From the NCBI GenBank assembly GCA_021772705.1, contig JAJFLN010000663.1, positions 1-16,497 on the forward strand: 16,497 bases of DNA, in the 5' to 3' direction. Under the pieces are notes generated by a model, which was not told the DNA's origin, did no database searches, and saw nothing but the letters and a program-made list of their open reading frames with translations. Made by a program: the position numbers and the translations under genes. Positions 1 to 6,762 of this stretch are shown in pieces. This DNA is from Candidatus Cloacimonadota bacterium (GTDB lineage Bacteria > Muiribacteriota > UBA6191 > JACPRK01). Numbering within the stretch: the first letter of the stretch is position 1; each line of letters opens with the position of its first letter.

Positions 1-36
1 GCCTGTCGAAGCATGTCCTGAGCTACGCCGAAGGGG
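1..36 (-). repeat. Interspersed palindromic repeat, copy cut by the window edge
   Basis: Positions 1-36 match the reverse complement of 3514-3549 at 34 of 36 bases (mismatches at positions 12 and 24). The core is the familiar GCCTGTCGAAG ... GTCCTGAGC ... GCCGAAGGGG pattern seen as short dispersed repeats in many environmental genomes. The copy probably continues to the left of the window. It does not belong to any gene here. The strand is given relative to the internal copy at 3468-3561. Confidence 0.8.
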
Positions 37-66
37 ATGAATGGAGCGGGCGGCCATATCGTCTGA

Positions 67-148
67 CCCTTCGGCAAGCTCAGGAGAGGGGCCTCTGCCG
101 CTCCAACACTGGCCCTCCCCTGAGCCTTCGAAGGGTCGGGCCGAACGG
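67..148. repeat. Interspersed palindromic repeat, inverted pair
   Basis: The left arm at 67-84 (CCCTTCGGCAAGCTCAGG) is an imperfect inverted match to the right arm at 119-135 (CCTGAGCCTTCGAAGGG). The right arm is followed by GGGCCGAACGG, the same tail that closes the element at 3468-3561. This is therefore a further member of the same repeat family, lying in the gene-free stretch downstream of the waaF-like gene. It could fold into a long hairpin, but no T-tract follows, so it is not called a terminator. Confidence 0.7.
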
Positions 149-184
149 ATTGGGAGTTTCCGGACGGGAACTCTCCACACGAAA

Positions 185-220
185 ACCTCTGTGCTCTCCG
201 CGACCTCCGTGATCTCCGTG
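185..220. repeat. Tandem 9-bp repeat, four units
   Basis: Four consecutive 9-base units read ACCTCTGTG, CTCTCCGCG, ACCTCCGTG and ATCTCCGTG. On the other strand this is the CACGGAGAT / CACAGAGGT type of short tandem repeat found scattered in intergenic DNA of many unrelated environmental bacteria. It is a second repeat family next to the palindromic one, and no function is known to me. Together with the palindromic copies it fills most of the gene-free 1-269 stretch, in which I see no plausible gene. Confidence 0.65.
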
Positions 221-269
221 AACCCCAATGGCGGCTGCCCCCTTTGCTACAGGCTCCATCCAGTGCGAG

Positions 270-1322
270 TCAGTCGATCGGACGCGCAATGGATGCGGCC
301 AGGTCCAGCACCTCGTCTGCTTCGATCCCTGTCAGGCAAGCCAGATCTCCGCGAGCGCATCGATTCGACTCGCAGGGAGTGCATTCCAGGGTCCGCCGGA
401 GGACCCGGACTGACGTCGACAGGGGCCGGGTAATCGCCTCATTCCCGGCACCGAAGAGCACCACTGTCGGTGTGGTCGTCAGTCCTGCCACGTGAGCGGC
501 CCCGGAGTCATTGGCCACCAGGACCCGGCATCGCTCGATCATGGGCAGCAGCAGCCTCAAGGGGCCTCGTCCGCAGAAGTCGACACACTGATCGCCCAGT
601 CGTTTCGAGACCTGTTTGGCGGCGGATCGATCTCCGGCGCCTCCGAGGATCAGGACCCGGCTACCCAGCCTTCGGCTCAGCCCTTCGGCCACCTCTGCAA
701 ACCGCTCGACAGGCCATCTGCGGGATTCACCCACCGCCCCAGGAGCGATGCCGATCCAGGCCTCCTCCTCCGTCGAGCCGGAGCACTGCTTCAGCATCCG
801 GGCGGCCTCCAGCTGGTCTTCCTCCGGGACCCGGAGCGCTTCTGTCACAGGCTCCGGGATCTCCAAGCCGACTGACCGCAACAGATGCAGATAGGCAGAA
901 GCCCGGTGCAGGGTTCGAGCCCCGCTGTCCCAGGGCACGGGATGAGTCAGGAGCGGACTTCTCAGGTCCCTGGCATAACCGACCCGGATCGGTATCCGGG
1001 CCAACCAGGGCAGCAGGGCCGACGAGAAAGAACCAGGCAGCAAGAATGCCGCTCCGAACTCTCGGTCAGCAAGCCGTCTGGCGATGCGGAGATTTCCCAG
1101 CAAGCCCCGGTCTTTTCCTCGGTCCTCCAGCAGCCAGCCATCGGCATGGGGCGACAGGCGGGTCACGTCGAAGGACTGTGACCGGGTCAGGATAGTGAGT
1201 GGATTCTCGGGGAACGACCGGTGCAAGGCCCGATAGAACGGCAACGCCATCACCCCGTCCCCGACCCAGTTGGGACCCCGCACCAGAATGGGCGATCCGG
1301 GGGTGACATCGAGGGATCTCAT
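270..1322 (-). CDS. waaF: Lipopolysaccharide heptosyltransferase, WaaF-like (GT9)
   Basis: Predicted to transfer L-glycero-D-manno-heptose from its ADP form onto the inner core on the cytoplasmic face of the inner membrane. The protein is about 350 residues, normal for the family. The N-terminal signature GPNWVGDGVMALP (16-28) carries the conserved GD. The middle has IAPGAVGESRRWP (192-204), and the donor-site motif VANDSGAAHVAG is at 269-280. Near the end a four-cysteine stretch (C314, C317, C322, C329, followed by LTGI) matches the cysteine-rich segment seen in many WaaF proteins. I chose the ATG at 1322 because it overlaps the upstream glycosyltransferase stop as ATGA and begins close to the conserved motif; an upstream ATG at 1358 would lengthen it by 12 residues. 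It is last in the waaA operon. The family is certain; acceptor position (heptose I or II) is inferred. Confidence 0.87.
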   Translation of the reverse strand: MRSLDVTPGSPILVRGPNWVGDGVMALPFYRALHRSFPENPLTILTRSQSFDVTRLSPHADGWLLEDRGKDRGLLGNLRIARRLADREFGAAFLLPGSFSSALLPWLARIPIRVGYARDLRSPLLTHPVPWDSGARTLHRASAYLHLLRSVGLEIPEPVTEALRVPEEDQLEAARMLKQCSGSTEEEAWIGIAPGAVGESRRWPVERFAEVAEGLSRRLGSRVLILGGAGDRSAAKQVSKRLGDQCVDFCGRGPLRLLLPMIERCRVLVANDSGAAHVAGLTTTPTVVLFGAGNEAITRPLSTSVRVLRRTLECTPCESNRCARGDLACLTGIEADEVLDLAASIARPID

Positions 1323-2128
1323 GCGTCCCTCTGGCATGGTCGGCAGTCCCTCTCCCATCGTCGGGCATATTTCATGAAATGATAGTAGGCCGTGCCGATG
1401 GAGAGAATCAGACCTTCGACGCCGTCCAGGAAGCCTCGGCGCAGGACGTACATTCTGAGGAAGGCCCAGAGGGGGCTGCCCACCAGCCTCCAGAGGCGAA
1501 ACTCCTTCTCCGGTGTCGCGTCCTCCGCCCAGAGTCGCGTGTAGAGATCCAGCTTGCTCACATACTGGGACAGATCCCGGTAGCTGTGATGGTCCAGGAC
1601 ATGAGCCAGACGGCCTCCCGCCCGGGCATCGTCCAGGACGAACCTTTCATGAACGGCCCGGCGGTCATAGTGGCCTTTCCCTCGCCGGAACAACCTGATT
1701 GTCCAATCATCAGGCCAGCAGTGATCCATGGTCCTGCCCAGGAACCGGGTCACCCGTCTGACCTGGAAGTAATCCAGCTCCCGGGCCTCGGGCTGGTCCA
1801 GGACATGCTTGATTTCCCGGGCAAGCTCGGGCGTCACTCGCTCATCGGCGTCAACGACCAGGACCCAGTCCGCCGTGGCCAGGGAGAGGGCGAAGTTCCG
1901 CTGAACTCCGAAGCCCTCCCACTGACGGATCTCCACCCGGTGGGCCAGGGGGCGGGCGAGTTCAACGGTCCGATCCTGGGACCCGGAATCGACCACGATT
2001 CGTTCATCGACGAACTGGAGCGTCTCGAGGCACTCCTCGATGTTCCGCTCCTCGTCCCTGCTGATGACGACGGATGAGAGGGTTGGCTGCATGGAGTCAT
2101 TGTGAGACAGAGTGGCCTCCAACTTCAC
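1319..2128 (-). CDS. Family 2 glycosyltransferase, LPS core type (WaaE/KdtX-like)
   Basis: A GT2 enzyme of 269 residues, likely adding a sugar (glucose in the best-known relatives) to the heptose region of the LPS core at the cytoplasmic membrane surface. The N-terminal GT-A fold shows VVISRDEERNIEECL (20-34), VDSGSQDRT (46-54), the metal-binding DAD within VVDADERV (91-98) and the AVHERF motif (158-163). The C-terminal third is rich in basic and aromatic residues (LRMYVLRRGF, 224-233), fitting peripheral membrane attachment. The GTG at 2128 overlaps the waaA stop as GTGA, which favours coupled translation. An ATG at 2092 would remove 12 weakly conserved residues and begins nearer the family core; neither has a good Shine-Dalgarno sequence, so the start is open. 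It sits between waaA and waaF, the usual company of WaaE-like enzymes. The exact sugar cannot be read from sequence. Confidence 0.85.
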   Translation of the reverse strand: MKLEATLSHNDSMQPTLSSVVISRDEERNIEECLETLQFVDERIVVDSGSQDRTVELARPLAHRVEIRQWEGFGVQRNFALSLATADWVLVVDADERVTPELAREIKHVLDQPEARELDYFQVRRVTRFLGRTMDHCWPDDWTIRLFRRGKGHYDRRAVHERFVLDDARAGGRLAHVLDHHSYRDLSQYVSKLDLYTRLWAEDATPEKEFRLWRLVGSPLWAFLRMYVLRRGFLDGVEGLILSIGTAYYHFMKYARRWERDCRPCQRDA

Positions 2129-3426
2129 CCTCGCCTGGCGTCCATCACGGCTTCCAGATGCTCCAGGGTCCGGTCCGTTGCGCCTCGGCGCTCGGCCACG
2201 GCGCTGCGGGCTCGATGACCCAGAGATCGGGCCTCCTCCGGATGAGTCAGGTAATGACGAAACAGGTCCCTCAGATCCCGGGGGTCCAGGACCTGGCGGC
2301 TCCCATCAGCCCGTTTCAGCAACTCCACGGCATCGCTAAAATTGAAAGCGTGGGGTCCGTGAATCACGGCTGCCCCCCGGGCTGCCGGCTCCAGCAGGGA
2401 GTGGCCGCCAACGGGGACCAGACTGCCGCCGACGAAGGCGACGAGTCCTCGTCCATAGAAGTCATCCAGCTCGCCCATGGTGTCCAGGACCAGCACGCCG
2501 CCGGGAAAGACATCGGCGCCATCGGAGCGCCGCCTGCAGTCGAGTCCCAGGCGACGGCCGTGCTCCAGGACGGAGGGCACGGTCTGGCCGTGCCGGGGTG
2601 CCAGGACCAGGGACCGATCCGAGACCTCCGAGATCAAGGCGGCAAAGAGGTCCAGGATGACCTCGCTCTCACCAGGGTGAGTCGATCCTGCAACGAGGGT
2701 GGAGGACCGGCGCGGATCCAGTGACGAGGAGCCGGGCTCCTCCAAGACCAGCTGGTCGTACTTCATGTCCCCCACCACGTCCAGTCTTCTCGGCGAGGCT
2801 CCCAGGGACTGAATGCGCAGCCCATCTTCCCGGCTCTGCATGAGAAGACGGGTGAACGCCGAGAGGCAGGCAGAGTAGAGCCAGCCCAGCCTGGTGTACC
2901 GGCCCATCCGCGACGGAGAGATGCGTCCGTTGACCAGGACCAGCGGGATCTGCCGCTCCAGACACTGACCGATGAACCCGGGCCAGATCTCGGTCTCCAC
3001 CAGGATGCAGAGCCGCGGGTTGAGAAGCTCGAAGAAGCGGGGAACGATCCAGGGCAGGTCGTAGGGAAAGCCGATCACGTGATCTGCCACGGTCTTTTCC
3101 CGGGCGATCCGGGCGCCCTCGGGAGTGGTGCAGGAGAGGACCAGCGGTGTCCCGGGAAACAGCTGTTTCAGATCCGAGATGAGTCGCCGGACGGCGAGGG
3201 TTTCCCCGACGGAACAGGCCTGAATCCAGATCCCCCCGGAGGGCAATCTCTGACGCCCCAGCTCCAGCCCGAGCTGTTCGCGCCAGGCCCTGCCAGCTCG
3301 CCGCCCCGTGAGCTGTCCTACCGCCAGTGCCACCGCCAGCAGCGGCAACAGCCCCGTCAGCAGTCCGTTGTAGAGCCAGAATGGGCCAAGGTCCACATCC
3401 CCCTTAGCCGGTGGCTGAGGCGGCAT
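2125..3426 (-). CDS. waaA: Kdo transferase (3-deoxy-D-manno-octulosonate transferase)
   Basis: Transfers Kdo from CMP-Kdo to the lipid A precursor at the inner face of the inner membrane. With the ATG at 3426 it has 433 residues, close to the E. coli enzyme (about 425). A membrane-anchoring hydrophobic segment is at roughly 15-37, followed by the GT30 motif ACSVGETLAVRR (70-81), whose glutamate (E75) corresponds to the catalytic base. ETEIWPG (144-150), GDMKYD (219-224), AGSTHPGESE (246-255), APRH (277-280) and FVGGSLVPVGGHSLLEPA (331-348) are all in place. The frame runs open a further 26 codons upstream to 3504, but those codons lie in a dispersed palindromic repeat and encode a repeat-like string (DKLGPNGE), so I reject them. 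An AGGGGAG directly abuts the 3426 ATG, closer than ideal. First gene of a three-gene operon. Whether it adds one or two Kdo cannot be read directly; a kdkA in the window suggests one. Confidence 0.93.
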   Translation of the reverse strand: MPPQPPAKGDVDLGPFWLYNGLLTGLLPLLAVALAVGQLTGRRAGRAWREQLGLELGRQRLPSGGIWIQACSVGETLAVRRLISDLKQLFPGTPLVLSCTTPEGARIAREKTVADHVIGFPYDLPWIVPRFFELLNPRLCILVETEIWPGFIGQCLERQIPLVLVNGRISPSRMGRYTRLGWLYSACLSAFTRLLMQSREDGLRIQSLGASPRRLDVVGDMKYDQLVLEEPGSSSLDPRRSSTLVAGSTHPGESEVILDLFAALISEVSDRSLVLAPRHGQTVPSVLEHGRRLGLDCRRRSDGADVFPGGVLVLDTMGELDDFYGRGLVAFVGGSLVPVGGHSLLEPAARGAAVIHGPHAFNFSDAVELLKRADGSRQVLDPRDLRDLFRHYLTHPEEARSLGHRARSAVAERRGATDRTLEHLEAVMDARRG

Positions 3427-3467
3427 CTCCCCTGGTGACCCGACAGACACACTCACATGTACTTCCC

Positions 3468-3561
3468 CGTTCGGCCCGAGCTTGTCGAGGGCCTCTGGCG
3501 ACATCCCGGCTGGCCCCTTCGGCGTGGCTCAGGACATACTTCGACAGGCTCAGGCCGAACG
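3468..3561. repeat. Imperfect palindromic interspersed repeat, 94 bp
   Basis: The left arm 3468-3490 (CGTTCGGCCCGAGCTTGTCG...) and right arm 3539-3561 (...GACAGGCTCAGGCCGAACG) are inverted copies with three or four mismatches over 23 bases. The internal part 3514-3549 is nearly identical in reverse orientation to 1-36. It lies between the barrel gene and waaA, in what would be the waaA leader, and happens to leave the waaA frame open, which creates a false N-terminal extension. A transcript could fold over it. I infer a non-coding dispersed repeat, possibly mobilised in trans; no transposase is in the window. Confidence 0.8.
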
Positions 3562-3604
3562 GAACAGGAACTATTCAGACGGGCCACGAGCTGTCCCTCG
3601 AGGG

Positions 3605-4297
3605 TCACTGATCCCGGGCTGAGCGGAACCGACTCAGACTTTCACTGATGCTCTCGGCAGTCGTGCCCGTCACGATGGCGCCGACCATGAGGGAACTGAC
3701 CCCGCTGGCCCGGAGGGCGGGCAGATCCTCGGGTTGCACCTTCTTCTGGGTCGGTACGATCACCGGCAGACGGCTCGCCCCGGCCAAGGCGGCGTACTTC
3801 AGCAGATCCCCGGCCGTCAGATCCTGGCCGTATTGATCCGGGGGAACGATGGAGGCCTCCAGCGCGTCGGCACCGATGCGGCGCAGAGCCCTCGCCTCCA
3901 TCACGTCGTGGTCCGGCGGCAAAGCCACCATGGTTCTCAAAGGCCTGACGGTCAACAACGAGGCCGGAAGATCCCCCGCATAGCTATCGAGGAACTCGAA
4001 CCCCATCCCCGCCAGCGCCTGCAACTCCTGGAGAGAAGCGAAGGTGTCTGATCCAGGCATCACCCCCAGGGCACACCCGGCCTCACGGGCCAGACCCGCA
4101 ATAGCCTCGAGGCTCTCCCGCTCTTCAGCAAATGCGCCGAACCGTGTCCCACTCGCCCGATGCTCACAATTCAGATGGACCTTCAAGGCATCGGCGCCGC
4201 CATCAATGGCAGCCCGAACCAGCTCCACCTCATTTCGAGGCAAGCTAGCGATCAGCGGAAACAGCTCCTCCTGCAGCAACGCAAACAGAGTCTTCAT
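3605..4297 (-). CDS. Uncharacterised TIM-barrel-like protein
   Basis: I do not recognise this gene with certainty. With the ATG at 4297 it has 230 residues. Alternating strands and helices, an early IDGGADALKVHLN segment (31-43) and a late SGVSSLMVGAIVTG segment (199-212) look like a phosphate-binding (beta/alpha)8 barrel of the size of NanE, KDPG aldolase or geranylgeranylglyceryl-phosphate synthase-like enzymes. Conspicuous, probably functional, stretches are NCEHRASGTRFGAF (43-56), VMPGSD (79-84), VALPPDHD (124-131) and PVIVPTQKKVQPEDLP (178-193). No signal peptide or membrane segment. It stands alone between the waaA group and the kds group on the same strand, with structured or repetitive DNA on both sides, so a shared pathway is not implied strongly. 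An upstream start at 4333 would add 12 unconvincing residues; neither start has a clear ribosome-binding site. A sugar-phosphate enzyme is a guess only. Confidence 0.7.
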   Translation of the reverse strand: MKTLFALLQEELFPLIASLPRNEVELVRAAIDGGADALKVHLNCEHRASGTRFGAFAEERESLEAIAGLAREAGCALGVMPGSDTFASLQELQALAGMGFEFLDSYAGDLPASLLTVRPLRTMVALPPDHDVMEARALRRIGADALEASIVPPDQYGQDLTAGDLLKYAALAGASRLPVIVPTQKKVQPEDLPALRASGVSSLMVGAIVTGTTAESISESLSRFRSARDQ

Positions 4298-4359
4298 GGC
4301 AGAAACAGAATAGCAGGTAAGGCCAATGCCCATGAATGAGTGGAAGGGATGTTTGAAAA

Positions 4360-4376
4360 CGAGGGCTCTGCCCTCG
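4360..4376. repeat. Hairpin, 7-bp perfect stem
   Basis: CGAGGGC (4360-4366), loop TCT, GCCCTCG (4370-4376). On the minus strand it lies upstream of the barrel gene. It is not followed by a T-tract on either strand, so it is not an ordinary intrinsic terminator. Confidence 0.6.
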
Positions 4377-4384
4377 AAGTCCCG

Positions 4385-4405
4385 CCAGGGGCCATTGGCC
4401 CCTGG
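4385..4405. repeat. Hairpin, 9-bp perfect stem
   Basis: CCAGGGGCC (4385-4393), loop ATT, GGCCCCTGG (4397-4405). Only eight bases separate it from the hairpin at 4360-4376, so the two could form a tandem stem-loop element. No T-tract follows. Confidence 0.6.
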
Positions 4406-4483
4406 ACCCGGATGAACAGGTCAAGCTTTCGTGTGTCATTCAAGTGTTTATCAGCACTCTCAGTCGTACCAGTCCAATTGGGG

Positions 4484-4508
4484 GTTTGGGGGAGCTGGCT
4501 CCCCAAAC
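4484..4508. repeat. Hairpin with one bulge
   Basis: GTTTGGGGGAG (4484-4494) can pair with CTCCCCAAAC (4499-4508) around a CTGG loop, with a single bulged G. It is embedded in a G-rich plus strand (GGGGGTTTGGGGG). It resembles short stem-loop repeats that recur in intergenic DNA of many genomes, but there is only one copy in this window. Confidence 0.5.
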
Positions 4509-4591
4509 GGGGCGTGGGGCTGAGTCTCACTACAACAAAATCCGTATTATCTCACCGGCATTGCAGGCAAGGCCTCTCCCCTGTCCCACCT

Positions 4592-4633
4592 ACCCGAAGC
4601 CCGACGCCCGAGGCCCGACGCCCAACGCCCAAC
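4592..4633 (-). repeat. Heptad tandem repeat, six units, G3N4 on the minus strand
   Basis: Six successive 7-base units read ACCCGAA, GCCCGAC, GCCCGAG, GCCCGAC, GCCCAAC and GCCCAAC on the plus strand. On the minus strand, the coding strand of the adjacent HyuA-like gene, this gives repeated GGG runs separated by exactly four bases, beginning a few bases after that gene's stop codon. Such a pattern can in principle form a G-quadruplex. Confidence 0.75.
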
Positions 4634-4640
4634 GCCCCCC

Positions 4641-6737
4641 TCACCCCCGAGGCGAAGCAATCACCACCACCGGCTCCTCCTCCGGAGTACCGGCCAGCTC
4701 GGCCGTGACCAGCGCGGCGATCTGCTCTTCCCTGGCGATGCCCGAGAGATCCAGGAGGCGGCTTCCATGGAGGAGCTGAACTTCCGGAGCCTCCCGTCCG
4801 CTGTCACCGTAGTCAGCCAGGCCAGCCAGAAAGGCCGGCAGCCCCCCGGGGATCTTGCGAGCCGGAAGTGACAGGCAGGAGGCGTTGGCCTTCTGGAGCC
4901 GTACGACGCCTCCCCTATCCAGGACTCGCAGATGCGTTTCCTGGCGGGTCATCAAACCGAGTAGCCAGCGGCGTTGCCGAGGGGCCTGGTAGACCTGGAA
5001 GGCCGTTGTGGATGCGATCGGTTTGGGAGTTTCACATCCCTGTGGGAACAGGGTCGGCAGATGGGCTTCCAGTTCGTCGACGGGAACGGGCACGGGATCT
5101 GTCACCGTCGAACCCGTGGCGGTGGCCCGGAGAACGCTTCGAGAGGTGTCGACCTCCACCTCGACCTGGATGCTGTCGGCCCGGGCTCCGGAGGCGGTGA
5201 TGGCCTCCCGGGCTTCCCGGCGGATGGCCAGCAGCTCCGCCTCTCCCGGAGTGACGACTGTCCTCTCCACGCACTCCCGGAGCATGGCGATGGCCGTGCC
5301 GATGGCCGAAATGACCGGCGCCCGGTCCACGATCCGACAGGGCAGTCCCAGGCGGGATGCCACTGCGGGCACCACGGCCTGGGCTCCACCGCCGCCCCCG
5401 ATGAGGCAGAGGGTCTCCCGGTCGAGACGGTGTTCCCGGATCAGCCGGTCCACCACCTCCGCGACCTTCGCCCCGGCAAGGGACTCGATCCGGCGGGCTG
5501 CCTCGATTGGGTCCTGATCCAGCTTCCGCAGCGCCGCCTCGACGGCCAGGGGATCGCCCTTGCCCCAGTCAGCCACGTCGTACCGGCCCAGCAGGTTTGC
5601 GGCACATGTGGGTGTCACCGTCACGGCGGGAGCCTCGCCCAAGGCGTCGAGACGCAGCTGACCTGTGGCGGGCCCTCTGGCGAGGCGTGACATCCGGCCG
5701 GCAGAGGAGTAGCAGGCATATTCGTAGCCTGCGATGTGAGCGCTCCGAGGACCGACATCGACGATCCTCCCCCCATTCAGCTGGGGGACGGAACCTCCGC
5801 CGATACCGACGGTGGTGATGTCCAGAGTCCGAACCGACAGCCGGTGTCCACCGACTCGGGCTCCCGCCACCCGGGCGCGGCCGTTCCGGATGACAGAGAT
5901 ATCCGTGCTCGTCCCCCCCACTTCCAGGAAGATGCCGTCACTGACCCGGGCGTGGATTACGGCGGCGGCGACTCCCGCAGCGGGGCCCGAGAGGATCGTC
6001 TGGATCGGCCGGCGTTTCATCTCATCAAGGCCCATCACGCCGCCGTCGCTTCGCATCACCAGGACCGGCACATCGATACCCAGTTCTTGCACGGACAGCT
6101 CGGTCTGGTGGGCCGTGCGCATCATCACTGGCAGGATCGATGCGTTCAGTACGGCGGTCCGGGTCCGGGACGACAGGCCGTGGAGCTTGGAGAGCGCCGA
6201 GGCTGCCGTGGCTTGCAGTCCCGCCGCCTCCAAGACGGCTACGGCTTTCCCTTCCAGGGACTCCGGGTCGATGCCGAATGCCTGGGACACGACAACTGTC
6301 TCCGCCCCGGCGGCCTTCAGTTGCCGTGCGGCATCCTCCAGACGGGCTTCGAGATCGGCGGCGCCAGAGTCCACCTGTACGTGAACCGTCTGAAGAACAA
6401 CTCCCGGCCCCAGTTCCAGATCCCCCAGCCGGGTCTGCTGTTCAGCCAGCAGGGAGGTGGGGCCGGATCCGAGTCCCAGGATTCCGACCCGTGCCGTGTC
6501 ACCCTCCAGAAGAGCGTTGGTGGCCTGAGTGGTTGAGAAAGCGACGAAGGCAAGCTGCCCCGGGGTCAGACCGGCCTCATCCATGAGGCGGCGAAGAGAC
6601 TGGACCACTCCCGCCGCGACACCGGTTCCGGCGTCGTGGGTGGTCTTGACCTGCACCTGGCCCAGAATCCGATCGTCGGCAGGATCGAGAGCTACGGCGT
6701 GGGTGAAGGTCCCCCCCACGTCGATACCGATCTGCAC
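4641..6737 (-). CDS. Hydantoinase/oxoprolinase-family protein (HyuA-like), orphan
   Basis: A 698-residue member of the ATP-dependent hydantoinase A / 5-oxoprolinase family, with the actin/hexokinase-type nucleotide fold. The N-terminal domain (about 1-175) starts IGIDVGGTFTHAVALDP (3-19), the phosphate-binding loop. The usual D after FT is H here. The main domain has RSDGGVMGLDEMKRRP (229-244), ILSGPAAGVAAAV (248-260), LEVGGTSTDIS (271-281) and an IGGGGGAQAVVPA segment (446-458). Residues 520-698 are less recognisable. The start is a GTG at 6737, 25 bases after the upstream stop; the GTG is preceded by GGTGG. It is the last gene of the kdsB-kdsA-kdkA-GT9 run. No HyuB-type partner is present, although bacterial HyuA proteins normally pair with one. 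The substrate is unknown, and a role in the envelope pathway would be inference from position only. Confidence 0.85.
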   Translation of the reverse strand: MQIGIDVGGTFTHAVALDPADDRILGQVQVKTTHDAGTGVAAGVVQSLRRLMDEAGLTPGQLAFVAFSTTQATNALLEGDTARVGILGLGSGPTSLLAEQQTRLGDLELGPGVVLQTVHVQVDSGAADLEARLEDAARQLKAAGAETVVVSQAFGIDPESLEGKAVAVLEAAGLQATAASALSKLHGLSSRTRTAVLNASILPVMMRTAHQTELSVQELGIDVPVLVMRSDGGVMGLDEMKRRPIQTILSGPAAGVAAAVIHARVSDGIFLEVGGTSTDISVIRNGRARVAGARVGGHRLSVRTLDITTVGIGGGSVPQLNGGRIVDVGPRSAHIAGYEYACYSSAGRMSRLARGPATGQLRLDALGEAPAVTVTPTCAANLLGRYDVADWGKGDPLAVEAALRKLDQDPIEAARRIESLAGAKVAEVVDRLIREHRLDRETLCLIGGGGGAQAVVPAVASRLGLPCRIVDRAPVISAIGTAIAMLRECVERTVVTPGEAELLAIRREAREAITASGARADSIQVEVEVDTSRSVLRATATGSTVTDPVPVPVDELEAHLPTLFPQGCETPKPIASTTAFQVYQAPRQRRWLLGLMTRQETHLRVLDRGGVVRLQKANASCLSLPARKIPGGLPAFLAGLADYGDSGREAPEVQLLHGSRLLDLSGIAREEQIAALVTAELAGTPEEEPVVVIASPRG

Positions 6738-6762
6738 CTTGCCACCCGATGAAGCGCCCAGT

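Larger units (their letters stand above)
4298..4640. other. Intergenic mosaic of hairpins and G-rich repeats
   Basis: This gap of about 340 bases between the HyuA-like gene and the barrel gene holds no convincing gene. From low to high coordinate it contains a 7-bp-stem hairpin (4360-4376), a 9-bp-stem hairpin (4385-4405), a bulged hairpin (4484-4508), a short AT-richer patch around 4535-4560, and a heptad repeat (4592-4633). I found no pair of good -35 and -10 boxes for the barrel gene on the minus strand. Confidence 0.6.

Noticed and set aside
3427..3504. N-terminal extension of waaA (26 codons)
   Set aside because: The codons lie mostly in a dispersed palindromic repeat, encode a string typical of that repeat rather than of WaaA, and the ATG at 3426 gives the normal family length.
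3593..3606. Palindrome TGTCCCTCGAGGGTCA-like at the barrel gene stop as a terminator
   Set aside because: The stem has no loop and no T-run follows on the minus strand; too weak to call.
4297..4312. A -10-like TATTCT just upstream of the barrel gene start
   Set aside because: No -35 box at a suitable distance, and it would give an almost leaderless message without supporting evidence.
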